From Cunninghamia lanceolata (taxonomy: Eukaryota; Streptophyta; Pinopsida; Cupressales; Cupressaceae), in contig BSBN01000040.1 of the NCBI GenBank assembly GCA_027924645.1, positions 620,001-684,000 of the forward strand: a DNA stretch of 64,000 bases, written 5' to 3'. Every line of letters starts with the position of its first letter. Position 1 is the first letter of the stretch. Position numbers and translations under genes: made by a program. The notes beneath the pieces were generated by a model. The model was not told the DNA's origin and did not search any database. It worked only from the letters and a program-made list of their open reading frames with translations. Positions 24,801 through 39,800 of this stretch are shown here, piece by piece.

Positions 24801-27800
24801 TGGATCAAGTCACCAAGTAGAGAACCTTTCAAACATATTTCCACGTCAATGAATCTATGGACCTCTCCAAGCCCTTCCTAGCTAAAGTACGAGAAATTCC
24901 CCTTCAAAGAATCAAATGTTTCCATTGCCAAAGATAAAGGCATACTAATGTATTTTTCCCCTAGAAAGCCCAAAATCCAAATCCTCTCTCCCCTCCATCA
25001 AGACAAAATTTAAATAGACATAGAAAACCCAACCTCACTCTTTGCAACCCAAATCCTATTTCCTCCCCTATTGCCTACCCATCCTTCTAGACCCTGCATG
25101 TGGCTAATTCTATCCTCAACCCCTCACCCTCTTCTCCTAGCCAAATCCCTTTGCCTCCATCAAATGGATATCCCCCTTCTCCTAGTATCAAAGGTCGGTC
25201 CAAGAATGTTTCCCCTTTGGCCTAGAATGAGGGTGCAATCAATCGTATACATTGAAATAGCATTCTCCTCCTCTTTAAGTCTCCAATAGCCATGCAATAA
25301 TGAATAGAACTCGCTCAAAAAATTGGATCAAAAGCTAGGACATTCTATTGGCTAATTTTACACCTTAGCACCGATAGACCTTAGCTAGCATTTATGAGAC
25401 CAAATGTGTTGGTATATTAGTTTAGAAGACTGCTCCCTTGAGGCACACCCAGGTTCTAGGACCTTCTAGAACAATAATAATGCATGCAACTCAAAAGGAT
25501 CACAACAAAAATTTAACCAGTCAAACACACAAATATACCTAGCACAAGTATCAATCCTTTGTACTAATCTAAAAAGAATTAGTTACATGTTTGCACAATG
25601 ATGCAATAGTGCCTTACTCAATACTCATTCAAATCTATGTTGCGCACAGACAAGCACATACAATCATGACACTAGAAACACTAACCAATACTACCATAAC
25701 AATCCAACAACATCTAGCTACTATCAAGCAGCATCCTTATTCATTACAATCATGCTGATTTTATAGGCAATTACTAGGCGCACTGACCAAAATTACACTA
25801 GCTATATGCATTGCTTGAATCTTATTTTAAGATGGTGTATTATCCAAGAAAAGCATGTGCCCTCATACAAAATAGGTACACATCCTCTTTACAATGTTAA
25901 CCCTATATAACAATTTATCATGCAACAATCCTACAAAAGTGGTGCAGCCACATGTGCTACAAAATAGGTGCCGCTAGTAAACAAGAACAAATAGAAATGT
26001 GTGCCAACATCCTCCCAGCACAATTATATGTTTTGTCCCTAGAGTGGCATCAAGAAGTCACGAAATAATGGGCATGAGCTCAAGAAAAATAGACAAAAAT
26101 GTTGGTCCTGAAAGAAATTAGATCAAATGGTAGTCAGAAGCTGAATTTTGAGCTAATGGGCATCAACTTCTTCCAACAACATGCATATAACATTTTCATT
26201 CTCAGGCCCAATTTGCATTTGGGCCTATATCATTCCATCCTCAATGCTCTTAATCTTGGTCAAGGCACTAAAGAGCCCCTTAACTAGTTGACACAACATG
26301 TTGAGCAATTCCTTGAGTTCTACAAAATGCACCAACTCAAAAACCAACACTTGCACTTCAGCATCAATGCTTGCAGCTTGCTCATTTGTTACTAACTCAT
26401 TTGCTAGTTTACCTTATGTAACGTTGTAAATTGTGCTCACCCACAATTTCACGCTATGTTTGGTAGTCGCTTTAGTGTCAACGCCTCTAGTGTGTTTTAG
26501 GACCATTTCCAACCTTACCTTCGACTCACGAGAGGTACCTTTGCGCTGCTTTGACCCTTTTCACTTGCCATATCCAGAAACAGTAAAAATGCCTAAATCC
26601 TAGTGTTGTCCTAAGTTGATCAGATCTTTTAAGAACTGCATTTGTTAAGACTCTAGCGCTAAGGGCGGACGTCTGTGCCATGCGCAAGTGTCCTGATAGC
26701 CTTTGTCAATCTTCAGATCGTTTTTAGAAGTTGCCTTTTCACTTGCTTGATTCGCCATGATTTTCGTCATTCTTATCCGCGCCCAAACGGCTCTTTGCCT
26801 TGATTTTTCACCCTTGCTCTCTCTTTATAAGCAAGTAGATTTGTCATTGTGAGGGATCCATTCTTTTTCGTAGCTTGCCGAAATTGAGATCGATTTTACT
26901 TTCATGAACAAAGCTCTGCAAATATTGAGATTACAGCATCATTGAAGTTTTTGTATCAAGCTCTATCATGCTCTTGTCGTCGAAGCCCAACATATTCCCA
27001 AGGATTCCCATTGAAACCGTTGCTTCCCAAGCGACTTTCACCTCCTCATTGTGAGGTGATAAAGTTTCAATAGTTCTTGTTTGTGCTTTGATCATTTACA
27101 ATCATGTTGAATATTATTGCACATCTCTCATGGGTTGAACACACACCTCCCATTTTATCTCTTGCACATAGGGATATTGTGTAAATCTGATATTTGAATA
27201 TTGCATTTATTGCTTGTCACTGCTCGCTGCTATTCTAGATGCACATAGAGTACAAGAGCATACACATTTATCATTTATCAATCTAGCTGTTGTTGAGGTG
27301 GAAACACCGAAAACGGGGTTTGACCAAGGCAAACTCCTATACAGCCCAACCCTTTTTCCCCTGTTTTGTGCATTTGCAGGTCACTTTCAAATGTCCGACA
27401 ACTTGAGGAAGGATTAAAAGGGCTAACACGAAGATCAAGAATCGAGATATGTGTCGTATTGCACCGTACAAACAACAGCGCTACGTGCAAACGTCCACGT
27501 TGCGGGTTGCCGTCCTAGACAGCGTCTTCCATACTTCGATGTCAAGTTCCTCTTTCATTTGCTTTTTCATTTATGTACTCCATTCTATAAAAATAATTTA
27601 TCAGTTTCTGTATTTGCTTAAATTAGTTAGTTTAGTGGTATCTTTTCGATTTCAATAGCGACAAAGGGATAGAATCCTGACAACCTTGCCCTTCCTTTCG
27701 GGACAACAGCAAGGTGGACATCTTCGGTGATTTGTATCTTAATGTTAAGTAGAAGATTGATCTGATTATGTGTAGATTAATTAGAACCAATTTTTTATAC

Positions 27801-30800
27801 TACACACCTTACAAGGAAATTGTTCCATATAACTCTTCCATTACAACATAACCCTTGAGCGTCACTCTCAATTCAAGTGGTAGCAATGGCCCTTGTAATC
27901 TCATTGATTCCCCTACTTTTCTTTCTCGTCCCTTCTTGCAATCTCGAGGATTTGCCTATGCTACTCACGCCCTCATAGACAACTGCACATTGCAAGTCCA
28001 ACTAGAGGTGGTTGTCATCCTAGTGGCATCTTATTCTTCTTCCTCTATCTCAAATCCTCTCAACCACCTTTATCTCTTGTCACCTTCCCTTCACACACAA
28101 TTCCACAAATTCTATTGAATTCTATTTGCACACAACAATCTCTTTGTTGAGCTCTTCGAATGCCCTCTTTTGCTCTAAGGCTACTCACTCTAAAATCCTC
28201 TAGCTCAAATGTGAAAATGAGCATTGCAACCCTCTTTTCTCAACCAAAATAATACATTTAATGCTCCACTACCCCCTCCCCTAGGTACAAATTCTAACAT
28301 ATAGGCATGGACCAAATTCTACATCATGCCACTACCAAAAACTTTCACATGATGAGGTGAGCTGAAACCTTATTTTTCTTCCTCATCTTATATTGTGATC
28401 CATGTTCTACTTTCCTTATGGCTAGATGTCAATGCAATTGTCTCCACACTCCCCTCCAGCAATGATGTGTTATGTACCACACCACTTAACTCCAGCTTAT
28501 TGCTTCTTCGACGACGCCTCTTGTGCCATATACCTTTTTGAATACCAAGTTCAATGCAACTTTGTGTGGTCCATGTGCTACCATCCCAACTCTCATGGTG
28601 CATTCCATCTATCCTTATCAAGGTATTTTTCTACCCAATGCACATTATATTCAAAAATTGTTGTGGCATCAAATCTACCGGTCAACCAACCTGCATACCT
28701 CTCTATGCCATAACCTGTTTACCTTGCACCGACACCATCCCTGCTTTGGTACATTATTCAACCAATCTGTCAACTTTAGTGCCCTCTATGATATGCATGT
28801 GATTACTCTTTTCTTGAATCTATATCATATTTTGAATTATTGCACTAGTTCTTTATATGCCAGCCTACTACTATCCTATAGGATTTGTGCATGAATATTT
28901 TGCCTGCACGCACTGACCTTGTGAAACCATATTCTGCACCCTAGCATAGACCCTAAGCTATCAACCATTTGGAAGCACAAAATTTTGTTAATATGGCATA
29001 CACAATCTCTAAATCACATATCTCTACATTCAGTCATGTGGCCTTCAATAATTTTCTTTATGCAATATCTTATTCTTGTAGGCACAACTTCACCATGGGC
29101 AAACACAACATATACCTTCCAATCATATAATTACAGAAAGTAATTGGTGCTTATTCCAAACAAAAGAACAAGAAGAAATGAAACTTTTAATCTACTTAAT
29201 CAACTGGACCTTATTATTTACTTGTGTTCTGAGATGCACGATTATCCTTGAAAGTACAAGTTTAGCTGACTTCCATTGACAAACCCCTAAAGACAAGTAC
29301 CATTTAGGCAGACTAATTGAACTACACTGCTAAGCAAAACTTCTACCACATATGAGCCCAACCAACAACCTTCAACTTGCCTAGATGTTTATATAAAGAC
29401 ATGGTCTGGCAGCATGTCTCTTGGTGGATATACTACACACTTAGCCATCCTAATAATGTGTTGCAAAATTCATATACCCAAAGTGCATGATCCTTGTATT
29501 CTAAAGTTTGGCACTAAACATCTTCACAAAGGGCAACATGTTCTTGAAATGTACAATCACCATTGTAAACAATAAGTCTTCCACCATCCATGTGCACAAT
29601 TTTGTAGAGGAAAGCTTCCTTAAACTAGGGCCAAGTAGGAAGATCAAGTTAGTGAGTTGCACACCAACACACAATCATCTAGTGACGCAACTGTTCATTT
29701 GGATGAAGAGAAAGTTCCAATGTTGAGGCATGATCTTTCTACTACCACACAATCTTCCACACCAACTACCTCTTTCAAAAAACCTTATACCAATGAGATA
29801 AATGTGAATGTCTTTTTTGCACCCCACACCACACCTAGAGCCCATCTCTCATTGGAGAGCATGGAAGGGAAGAAAAATGTTCATGCATAGACAAAGAAAG
29901 CAATAGCTAATTTTTGGTATTAGTTGAGCATCTCATTCAATGCTGCTCAATCTCCCTATTGGCGGGCCATGATTGATGCCATTGCTATTGTGAATCCTAG
30001 TTTTAAGGCCCCATCATATGAGAACCTCAAACTTGATATGCTAAGAGAGGCAATGTAGGATGTCAATAAGGTAGTTGCTAAGCATTGCAAGCAGTGGGAA
30101 ATTATGGTTGCTCCATTATGTCAGATAGTTGGATTGATAGAGGGAACCAGACATTGATCAACTTCCTTGTTGCATCTGATACTGGCATAGTCTTCCTAAA
30201 ATCCATAGATGCATTAGAGAGAGTGAAATCAGCCCACTTGCTATTTTTAGTGTTTGATGAGGTTGTGATGGAGGTTGGGCTACAATATGCAGCCCAATTT
30301 ATCATTGACAATACAACAAATTGTGTGGTAGCAGGCAAACATCTTATGGAGAAGTAGCCTACATTATTTTGGAGCCCATAAGCAGCACATTGTTTTGATT
30401 TAACCCTTGAGGACATTGGAAAACTTGAGTGGGTTAAATCTATAGTAGAGAAAGGGAGATCCATCAAAAAATTCATATATAACCACAGTAGGGTGATGAG
30501 CATGATGAGAACCTTCACCAAAGGGAAAGGAGCTCGTGAGACCAAGTACAACAAGGTTTAAGGTTTGCGACTAATTTCCTAACATTTCAGAATTTATGTG
30601 CACAAAAGATGAAGGTGAAACGCATATTTGTTTGCTCAGATTGGGTAGAGAGATCTTTTACTAGTGCAATGGATGGTATCACCATTTCACGCCTTGTATC
30701 TGATGAGGCATTTTGAACAGATGCATATGAATTGTGCGAATTTCAAAGCCCTTGGTAAGAGTGCTGAGATTGGTTGATGGGGATAAATCCCACATGGGAT

Positions 30801-33800
30801 ATTTTTATAAACGCTTGGGCAGGGAAAAGGAGCCAATGCAATCCAAAATGCAAAATGATGAGAGGAGGTTCATGCCAATTTGGGAGACCATTGATGCTAG
30901 ATGAGATATTTCTTGAATCCCTCAATCTTTTATAGTCCATACAAGGAGGATGGAGAATAAGTGCAAAGTTATTCAAGTGTATTTCCACATTCTTTCCTGA
31001 TGTGAAGAAAAGACAAGCAGCCATTTCGGAGTTGCCATCCTACAAGTAAGCAAAGGGCTTCTTCTCCGACATGTGCGCAATGGAATCAAGAAAGGTAGTA
31101 ACACCAAGTATTAAATTTTATTTAATAATTTGCAATCGGACTTCATCTATAACCTTTTTGCTTATTGGAAAATTGAAATTTATTATTGATTTATTAATAA
31201 ATTTTGCTTTTGCAACTAATATAATGTCATCACAATGGTGAGATTACTTCGACAGTCACACCAAATCACTTTGTTGGATGGCAATGTGTATTCTAATTTC
31301 TAACCCAGTCATGCAATTCTTCTGCTTGAGAACGTTCTTGGAGTGTATTTGAGCATATACTCTAAACAAATACAACCATTTGAGCTAACAGTAGATGAAT
31401 AATTTAGTCTTCTTCAACCACAACTTCCATCTTGGCTTGAAGAAAATTCAATGTTAGAAACTTTCCAATTTATGACATTCAATAATTTTCTAATTTTCTA
31501 GCATACGCTAGTAGGTCGAGAATTTATGCATTTATTGTTGCTAATCTCAAGTAGTGTCGAAGATGTTCAACCAATTGACCTTGATGAGATTGATCCTAAT
31601 TCAAAATGGATCGTAGCTGAGGAGGAGCCTTCATTTAGTGAAGAGAATTCGGCTGTCTTGAATGTGGTGTTGGATGATCGTAACTGCATTCGTATGGATA
31701 GGAATAGGGATGCAAGGGCATCAACTTCTGCTTCATGTTTCTAGTTTAGGAGGCTAGGAGAGTATTTGTTTCTTACATGTACTCTATGACTGATAATTTG
31801 ATGCTTAAGGAGAATTCAAGAGTAATTGCAACATTTAATCTTTATTTATGTCTTATAATTGAAGTTTGAACTTTGTTTCTCTTTCTAGGCACTCTCTTTG
31901 GCATGAAATAACTACTGCAGTTTTTTTTCTGTCTTTTTATGAGTTTTTTAAGGTTTTTAATTGCTGTGTTCTTCTCATTTCAAACCCATGTATTTGAATT
32001 CCATTTACACTTTCAGTTTGTTGTGTCATTGCCGTGTAAATATAATGGTACTATGCTTCAAAGTCATTAAATCTTCTCCACAAAAAACTTACAGAATACT
32101 TAGAATACAAGGCTCCCCAACATGGAAAGATATATGGGTATGCAGTTATATTTAATTACACTTTTCAACCAAAAAAAAATTAAATGTGATCAAAATTAGC
32201 ATTCACAAAGTACGTCCAATTACATCAAGGTTGATTAGATAATTATCAGTGTTTATCATTCAAAATGAAATAACTTTTAAAAGTAGTTTTTCCATTGATT
32301 CAAAGTCATTGATGCACATATTCCTAGATATATGTATTGAAGAATAAACAATCTATGATCTAAGGATCTCAAATGGTTTGGAGTAGTTTGAAGAATAGTT
32401 CCAAAATTTCATGTTGCCCTAATGTTGTCTAAGCATTGATATGCCTAGGCAGCTTATTGCCTCACTGCCAATGAAGAGTTTAGATGAGAAGAGCATCAAC
32501 TAGGTACCAAAATTGTCAATATTCATTGGAAAAATGAAATACTTTTCCAAAAATGTAAGGAAGGGTTCATTGCATGCAATAGCTCAACAAGCCGAATAGA
32601 ACCTATGAATAGATGTTAACATATCTATTTATTGATGACATTTTATCTGACCACACTTATATATATCGCAAGCAGGATGCATATAACATGTGTACAATTC
32701 AATACAACACTACTTGTGACAAATTTGTTAATTAAGTTCAGGTTTGAAATAATCACATAATGGAAAAGGAATAAAAACTGCAATAAGAGAAAATTTGAGA
32801 AGCATACCAAATATGTTAAGTCCCAATCTCACATATATTGGTTTAAAGAAACCATCGACAAACTGAATAAACCACCAGGTGATGTAGAAAGTTATTGCAA
32901 CTGGAAACAGAACCACACTGCAAAATTGTGTTCAACATTTCAATCTCACATAATCAACTACTACACCTTTCAATGTAAATTATGAAGCCCAAATCCTTAT
33001 TAGAATTGGAATTTGCAACAAAAGAAATGGTATATCAACTGATAGGTTTCACTTGATTGTGCAATGCAATAAATGGAAAAAAAAAAAGTCTTCTTACCAT
33101 CCACTCATGAACTTTTTTGAAACCCAGCTCTGCAGAACAGCATAAAAAGCCTGGTCAATTCCAAACCACCCAACAACTTTGAATTAAGAACCTCCTCAAG
33201 TATTTACTAAGTTTTCAACAACAACAAAAGAACAGGATAATCGATAGAATAATTAGAAACAACGTCCAATTGCCCAATGGTTACAGAGACAAATAAAGGG
33301 TATGAATGATTTTGCCAATATTCATAATTCAGTTGCTAGCCTTATGAAAACAAACACTTCCACAAACATCTACAGAGAATTGACGAGTGTCCTAATATCT
33401 TGCCACCATTAGTTCAAATTATCCATGCTGAGATCAAAATGCATAGCACATGTAAAGATAGTCACGTCATGAAACTACCTTATTAGCTATTGCAATAACA
33501 AGCAATTTTTTGTTTCTAACAATGTAAAAATATGGTATTACCATGGGTCAACAACAAAAAGGCAAAATTTGCATTTAAACCTAAGTCTTGCCAAGTCATT
33601 TTCAAAAAAGAAAAAAGAAATCCTCTTCGACACGTGGAATTTTTAAAAACCTGTCTACTGACATATAGACAACTACAAAAACCAAAACTAAACAGAAGCA
33701 ACGTACACAAACAAGGGTCTATAATGTGACAGGCAGCATCTTACATGCTATATCTACCTAAAATTCAGTTACCATTATACCTGATCCAATGCCCCTCTTA

Positions 33801-36800
33801 AGTATCCATTATTTCATGTGTTGCTTCAAATGGTAAGATAACAAATAATTAGCATAGAAAAGTCGAGAATACAGCAAGAAAACTCAGATTGTATCTTTAA
33901 ACATAAACCAATACATTTTCATATCCTAAAAACTAGCTCAATACAGGAGCTTCTAAGCTTCAAATGACAACCCTGCAAATGACATGAAGAAGTAGCAGCC
34001 TTAAGGAATGTGCAAGATATTTCAAGAAGCAAAAGATATGCCTGTATTTGAAATTAACAAAAGCTGACTGCACTGCTAAATTGAGTTTCACAATATTATG
34101 AGTATCAAACACTAAAATTGGAGTTAACTGTAAAATTGAGGATCGTTTTTATCAATTTCTCTGTTTATATGCTATATTATAATAAAATTCCTGCAACTGG
34201 TTAAGCACCTGCCTATGTTTCTTAATTAGCTACATCATCTGATTACGGCACAAAACAATGCGCGATCATTTGGCAGTCAAACTACTGTTAGAAAATAAAA
34301 ATTAAATTTCGCTCATAAAATGGCACAATTGTTTATGGGTTTTGTAAAATATATTTGAAGATTTATATCAATCATTTTTCAGACCTACCAATGACCTGAA
34401 TACATAGATTTTTCAGGACTCTTGGTGGTGATTTCTGCGTATTGATTTATTTGTGAGAGAATTTCCATATGTTTCCTATTACATGAAATAGTTTCCTTTG
34501 CAATGTTTCCCCCACTACTTTATAAACTGTAATATCCCCAAGGGGATCTGCCCTAAAATTCCGAAAATAAATATCTGAATTCTGCCCTAATTTTTTGCAC
34601 TTTAGTTTTCTGCTCAAAACCCTAAATTCTGATTTTATTTTCTGCTCTTAAACAAATTATCACAGCGAACATTTATATGCCCAAACATGACAAATAAGCA
34701 TGGCAAATGATGACACCAAATGATATACACATCAAGCATGAATTACACCATGAAATACACAATGAAGGGCATCCAAATGCAACAACCAAATCTGATTTTC
34801 TGTAGAAAACCCTGCTGCTACAAATCTGAAAGTTCTGATCTGATTTTTACAATAAAATCTAGGGCACAAACATGTCAAACAATGCCCAGATTTCTGCTCT
34901 ATAAATCAGACTTAGAAAATATGTTTGTACATACCAAATACATGCAAAATGAACGACAAATGATCAACCCTAGCTGGACGAATACTCCATGAGGTGCGCC
35001 TAGGGTTTGCTGCTCCAAATCGCCCTCCAAACAAGTGAAATTGCCCTCAAAGATGGGCGCTCCAAATCTGCCCATGTGTGACGCTCAAAGTAGGGTAAAA
35101 CCCTAACGTAATATGCTCCAAAATGCCACCAAAATGCTGCTCCAAAAATGATCTTCAAATCTGAATTTGCAATGAAGTTCTTCTCCTCCAAATGTCGCCA
35201 ATGAAGCACAACTAGGACTCCGTGATGAATCCTCCACAAGGATGAGCTAGGGTTTCGTCCAACTCACCACATTCGCAAGGGTTTTCGTCCTTGGAATGAA
35301 GGCTAGAAATAATGCAGCCAAAGAGTATAAAACTCACGAGAAAATATGATGTGAATGATGATGAAATGACATGCAAATGACCTTGTATTTATACATAATT
35401 CTCTTCCCTCCTCAAGCTGGTCGACCTCCTCTTAAAACTCATTTAATTTCCTTTTTTTCCCTCTCATAGCGCTGACCTCATGCTAGGCGCCCAAACTCAA
35501 ATAAAAATATTTTATTTTATTTCTCTCCTCCACCTTGGCCGACCTAGACAAGGTATTTTATTTTTTTTATTTTTCTTTCCACTCTCCAAGAGGAGCGAAC
35601 CACTTAGGCATCTCATATGTCATGTTTTTGACCTTCAATTAGGTCATCCACATCAAATGGAAATTATCTTATTTTATTCTTATTTTTCCTCAAAATCTCC
35701 AAAGGCATTTCCATCATTTTCTTCCTTTCTTTCATTCTTCTTTCTCTCTCCTTGGTCGCTCATCTCTAGGGCAAATTATTTCATTTATTTTGACTTCTCC
35801 AATAAGCTCACAAAAATACACAAAGTCATCTCACATCATCAATTTGCCCTAATAAAATTGACTAAGTATGAAATCTAGTTAATTAGGTTATTCCTTTAGC
35901 CCTCCAGCTTAGCCTATGGGAATGGGATAGGCTAGCCAACTCCACTAGGTGATCACTCGGAAAATGGGGACATTACATAAACACAAGTCAGTTTAAATCC
36001 AGCCTACAAAAGCAGATTTCATGGATAAGAATAGTATAAATATGAGAGAATCCAGCTCTAGCTTTGAAATTAAACAGAATAGTGGATACCTGTGATCTAT
36101 AGCAGCAAACAAAGAAGAAGATCCAATCATAACAGTAACATGGCCCATTATGTACTTCAAACAACATGCATGCACCACTCATTATAGCTATAGTTACTAG
36201 GTTTGAAAAATTCGATCTGTTCAGGAGGTCAAAAAAAAATCCGAAATCCAGAATTTTCAAAATAAAATCAGTAAAATTTCTCTAGCAACGGAAAAATCCA
36301 GAGTGCATCAGACAAAAATGGTCAGTCCAAAAGGTCCAGACTGAACTGGATTTTGTAACTATGATAATAGCACATAACTAGGCATTCTATTCTACTACCT
36401 TTACCCGTGCAATACCATAGCTGAATACTGGTCGTTTTTAAAGAAAGATGGTTTATAATATATATGAGTATGATATTGTTATCATAGTTGAAAAACTCAG
36501 ACTCGGCAATAACTCAGCTGACCCAAAATTTTCACCCACTCGGGACTCGGCAAAAACTTGAGGAAAAACTCGGCGAATTTTCTGAACATTAATAAACACA
36601 TAAATTTGTAAAAAAATTCTTCAAAAACATGCATACCACTAAATTTAGGGAGCATATTACTGATTGTAAAAAAATTCTTCAAAAACATGCATACCACTAA
36701 ATTTAGGGAACATATTACTGATATCCTTCATATATAGATCAAAATTAGAGTTCAATACACATCATAGACCAAAAAACAAGTTCAATACATATCAACTTCA

Positions 36801-39800
36801 AGTTTCAATATAAATAAAAATTACAAATTATAGTTTCAATATTCATAATCTATAAATTTCTTCTGAGTCTAAAGCTCAAAAAAGGCTTCCTATTCACAGG
36901 TCAATAGTTGTTAAAACACAATAGAAGTGTTAAATGGAAACCGCCATATGAAGGTGCAACAATGAATTTTGATGGTGCATCTAAAGGAAACCCAGGGAAT
37001 GTTGGGGCTGGATTTATTATTCACAACTCGGAGATTTGCTGGTGCTGGTTCATAACATTTTGGCAAGAAAACCAACAATGTAGCAGAATGGGAAGCTCTC
37101 TTAACTAGCATTAAAGCATCATATGTGGCGGATTTCAGGAGACTAGAGATAGGAGAAGCCAACATAGTGGTGCAAGCAGTAAATAAGAAATATTGTCCTA
37201 ACTGGAGTCTTAGAGCAATCTTAAATGAAATATTGAGATGGATAGAGAAACTTGAGGAGCTGTCTATATCGCATTGCTTTAGAGAACAAAACAAAATAGC
37301 TGACAGACTTGCTAATCAAGGGGTGAACCAAAATGATTTCTCCTCTGTTGAAAGCAATGATGTTAATGATTGGAACAATCTAGATAACATTCTTCTACAT
37401 GATTGATCCCCCTTGAAATCATGTTGTTAAGTAGACTGAAAGGCACTTATGAGGTGTGAAGGTAGTAAGATAGTTTTGATTATTAAGTGAAGTGAAAAGA
37501 CTGCTTGAGCGCAAGAAGTGAATCATTAATTGTATCCCCTCTATTCTCCATCTAGTGATTGGTACATGCGGACAGCAAGATGCGTGTTAAACTGATGGCG
37601 ACAATGCTTGTTGTTGTGGCCATTTTGGTGTTTGTGTTTCCTTCCTTTGGAGCTCTGTAATAGCTTAGGTTTATTAGTTGCTTGCTGATGGATGGTGGAG
37701 GGAACTATGCCAGAGATCCCCTTTGAGTCTCCAGCATGGGAGAGTGTCTGATTATAGACTTAAGATTATTTTTAGTTGCTCGTCCCCTAGCGTCCTCAAG
37801 GTGATAAAGGCAGTTTTGGGTCCTAATGATAGTGTATGGTCACTAAAACCTATAATGGTGGATTTCAAACAAAGCTTATGTACTGTCCCTAGTCAGACAA
37901 CTCTAGGAAATGGATGATTTCTTCAACATGTGCAACCTAAAATGATAAACAAATACGAACTGCACAGTATTCTAATGTGACAGATGATCTGTAATTGTTA
38001 ATGAACAGCTGATATAGACAACTTTTATGCTCAAATCTGCTCCAAAATCAAAACAATTATGAACCTATGCAGCCAACAGCAATATTATGCCATAATAAAT
38101 ATTCTTCAATTTTATATCACTATCAGCACATTCACAGTATATTCCTTATGACAGAAAATCAGAATTTTATCAGCAGTTATCAGACTTTCATTATTATCAA
38201 CAATATCCCAAATATATTGCTAACTCCAAATATGATGCTATCATAACCAACTTCCCCAAAAGGCAGTGGTTCAATCAATAACAACAGTTTATATGTGAGG
38301 GGCCCCCACTTAAGGTGATGTAGCAAGCAGACTAACAAAACCTATGTGTCAATCCTTGTCTCTTATTGTGGCAGTCTCGACCTCTGAAATTAAAAGCTGT
38401 GATCCAAATGAAGCTACATCTTAAAATTAAAGTGAGCCTTGTGAATTAACTTTGCATTGTTGCGCCCACAGACCAGTCTTGTCCCCTGTACGGCAACAGT
38501 TTCAGGCAATTAGACAAATAATATGGCTGCGATCCAATTTGAGACAACAGCTGGTTGGCCGATATGTTGCGATCAACACTTCTTAGACTTAGAGTATCGT
38601 TGGCAATAAGATAACTTCAATCAACCTACAATCTGCTGCAAATAAACCTTTAACAATAATAAAATATGCTGCTAGGACCAATTAAACATTAAGATGAGAT
38701 CAAAACAACCTCACATGACCCTTGTATGCAGCGCTTCCAAAAGCAAATGCGATTTTTGGGTGAGGACAATATATTAGATATAATGGCGCCACTGTGATTT
38801 TAATATCCAGCTTTCAAGAAATAACAATATCAAAATATAGTATGGTTAAAATGAAACTGCTGCGATAATAATAAAATATCTTCCACCAATAGAAGGCATG
38901 AGTTTTCCACAGTACATGATAGTAAATGAGATTGTTTCTGGATTCAACTGTGTATATTTTTGTATCAACGTTTCGGATCATGCTCAATGATCCATCATCA
39001 TGAATAGGAATAGGTTTGATTGCTTATATGGTGCCCCAATACCCTATTTTATAAATTTCTTCGTTTCCTTTCTTTTACTTTTTCTCTCTCCTCACCTCTA
39101 GCCCCTCGCTCCTCGTGCCTTCCCACCTCTCACTCCTTTATAAAGTCCTTGTCTGCTATTCATTTTTCAACTATCCTATTCCTGACACAGTTGAATCCAG
39201 AAGCAATCTCATTTACTATCTTCCACCAGTTTTTTACAAACATAGAATACTCAAGAATCAACCACAACTAATAGTGAATATTACTAAAAATACCAAATCT
39301 CTTACAAAATCTGAAAACCAAATGAACAAACTCCAAATGAGGGGAGTACAATGCTTAAATGTGCAACTCACACTACTGAAATCTTCAATTATTTGCTTGC
39401 AAATCTTTATCTTTGAACCTCCAGAAAGAGACCCAAAAGGGTGTTCGTCCTCCTAAATCGTGGACAAGGCCAAGAGTTTTTGTCCTTGTAATGTCCCCAT
39501 TTTCGGGTTCTCTTGCAGCACAGTCGGAGCTAACTTTCTGGGTTGGTGACAGCCTGGTCAAAGGAGTATTTCGATGTCATCAATGTGTTCGGGTAATCCA
39601 GTGGAGTTGTATGACACTTTCCGGAGGGATTTCAGACAACTTGTATGTACTTACTATTTATAGTAAGTGCTTGTGTGGCGACAATTTTTCTAGGTTTTTC
39701 TAGGTTTGTTCTCTTTGGTCCTTGGAGAACACTGCTATTTATAGTAAGTGCTTGCATGGCTACAATCTTTCTGGGTTTTTTTGGGTTTGTTCTCTTTGGT

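Noticed and set aside
30102..30554. 150-codon minus-strand frame
   Set aside because: It is the shadow of the hAT transposase, whose DUF659 motifs read on the plus strand.
35480..35878. 132-codon frame
   Set aside because: It falls within a solo LTR and consists of Phe/Leu/Ser-rich low-complexity sequence.
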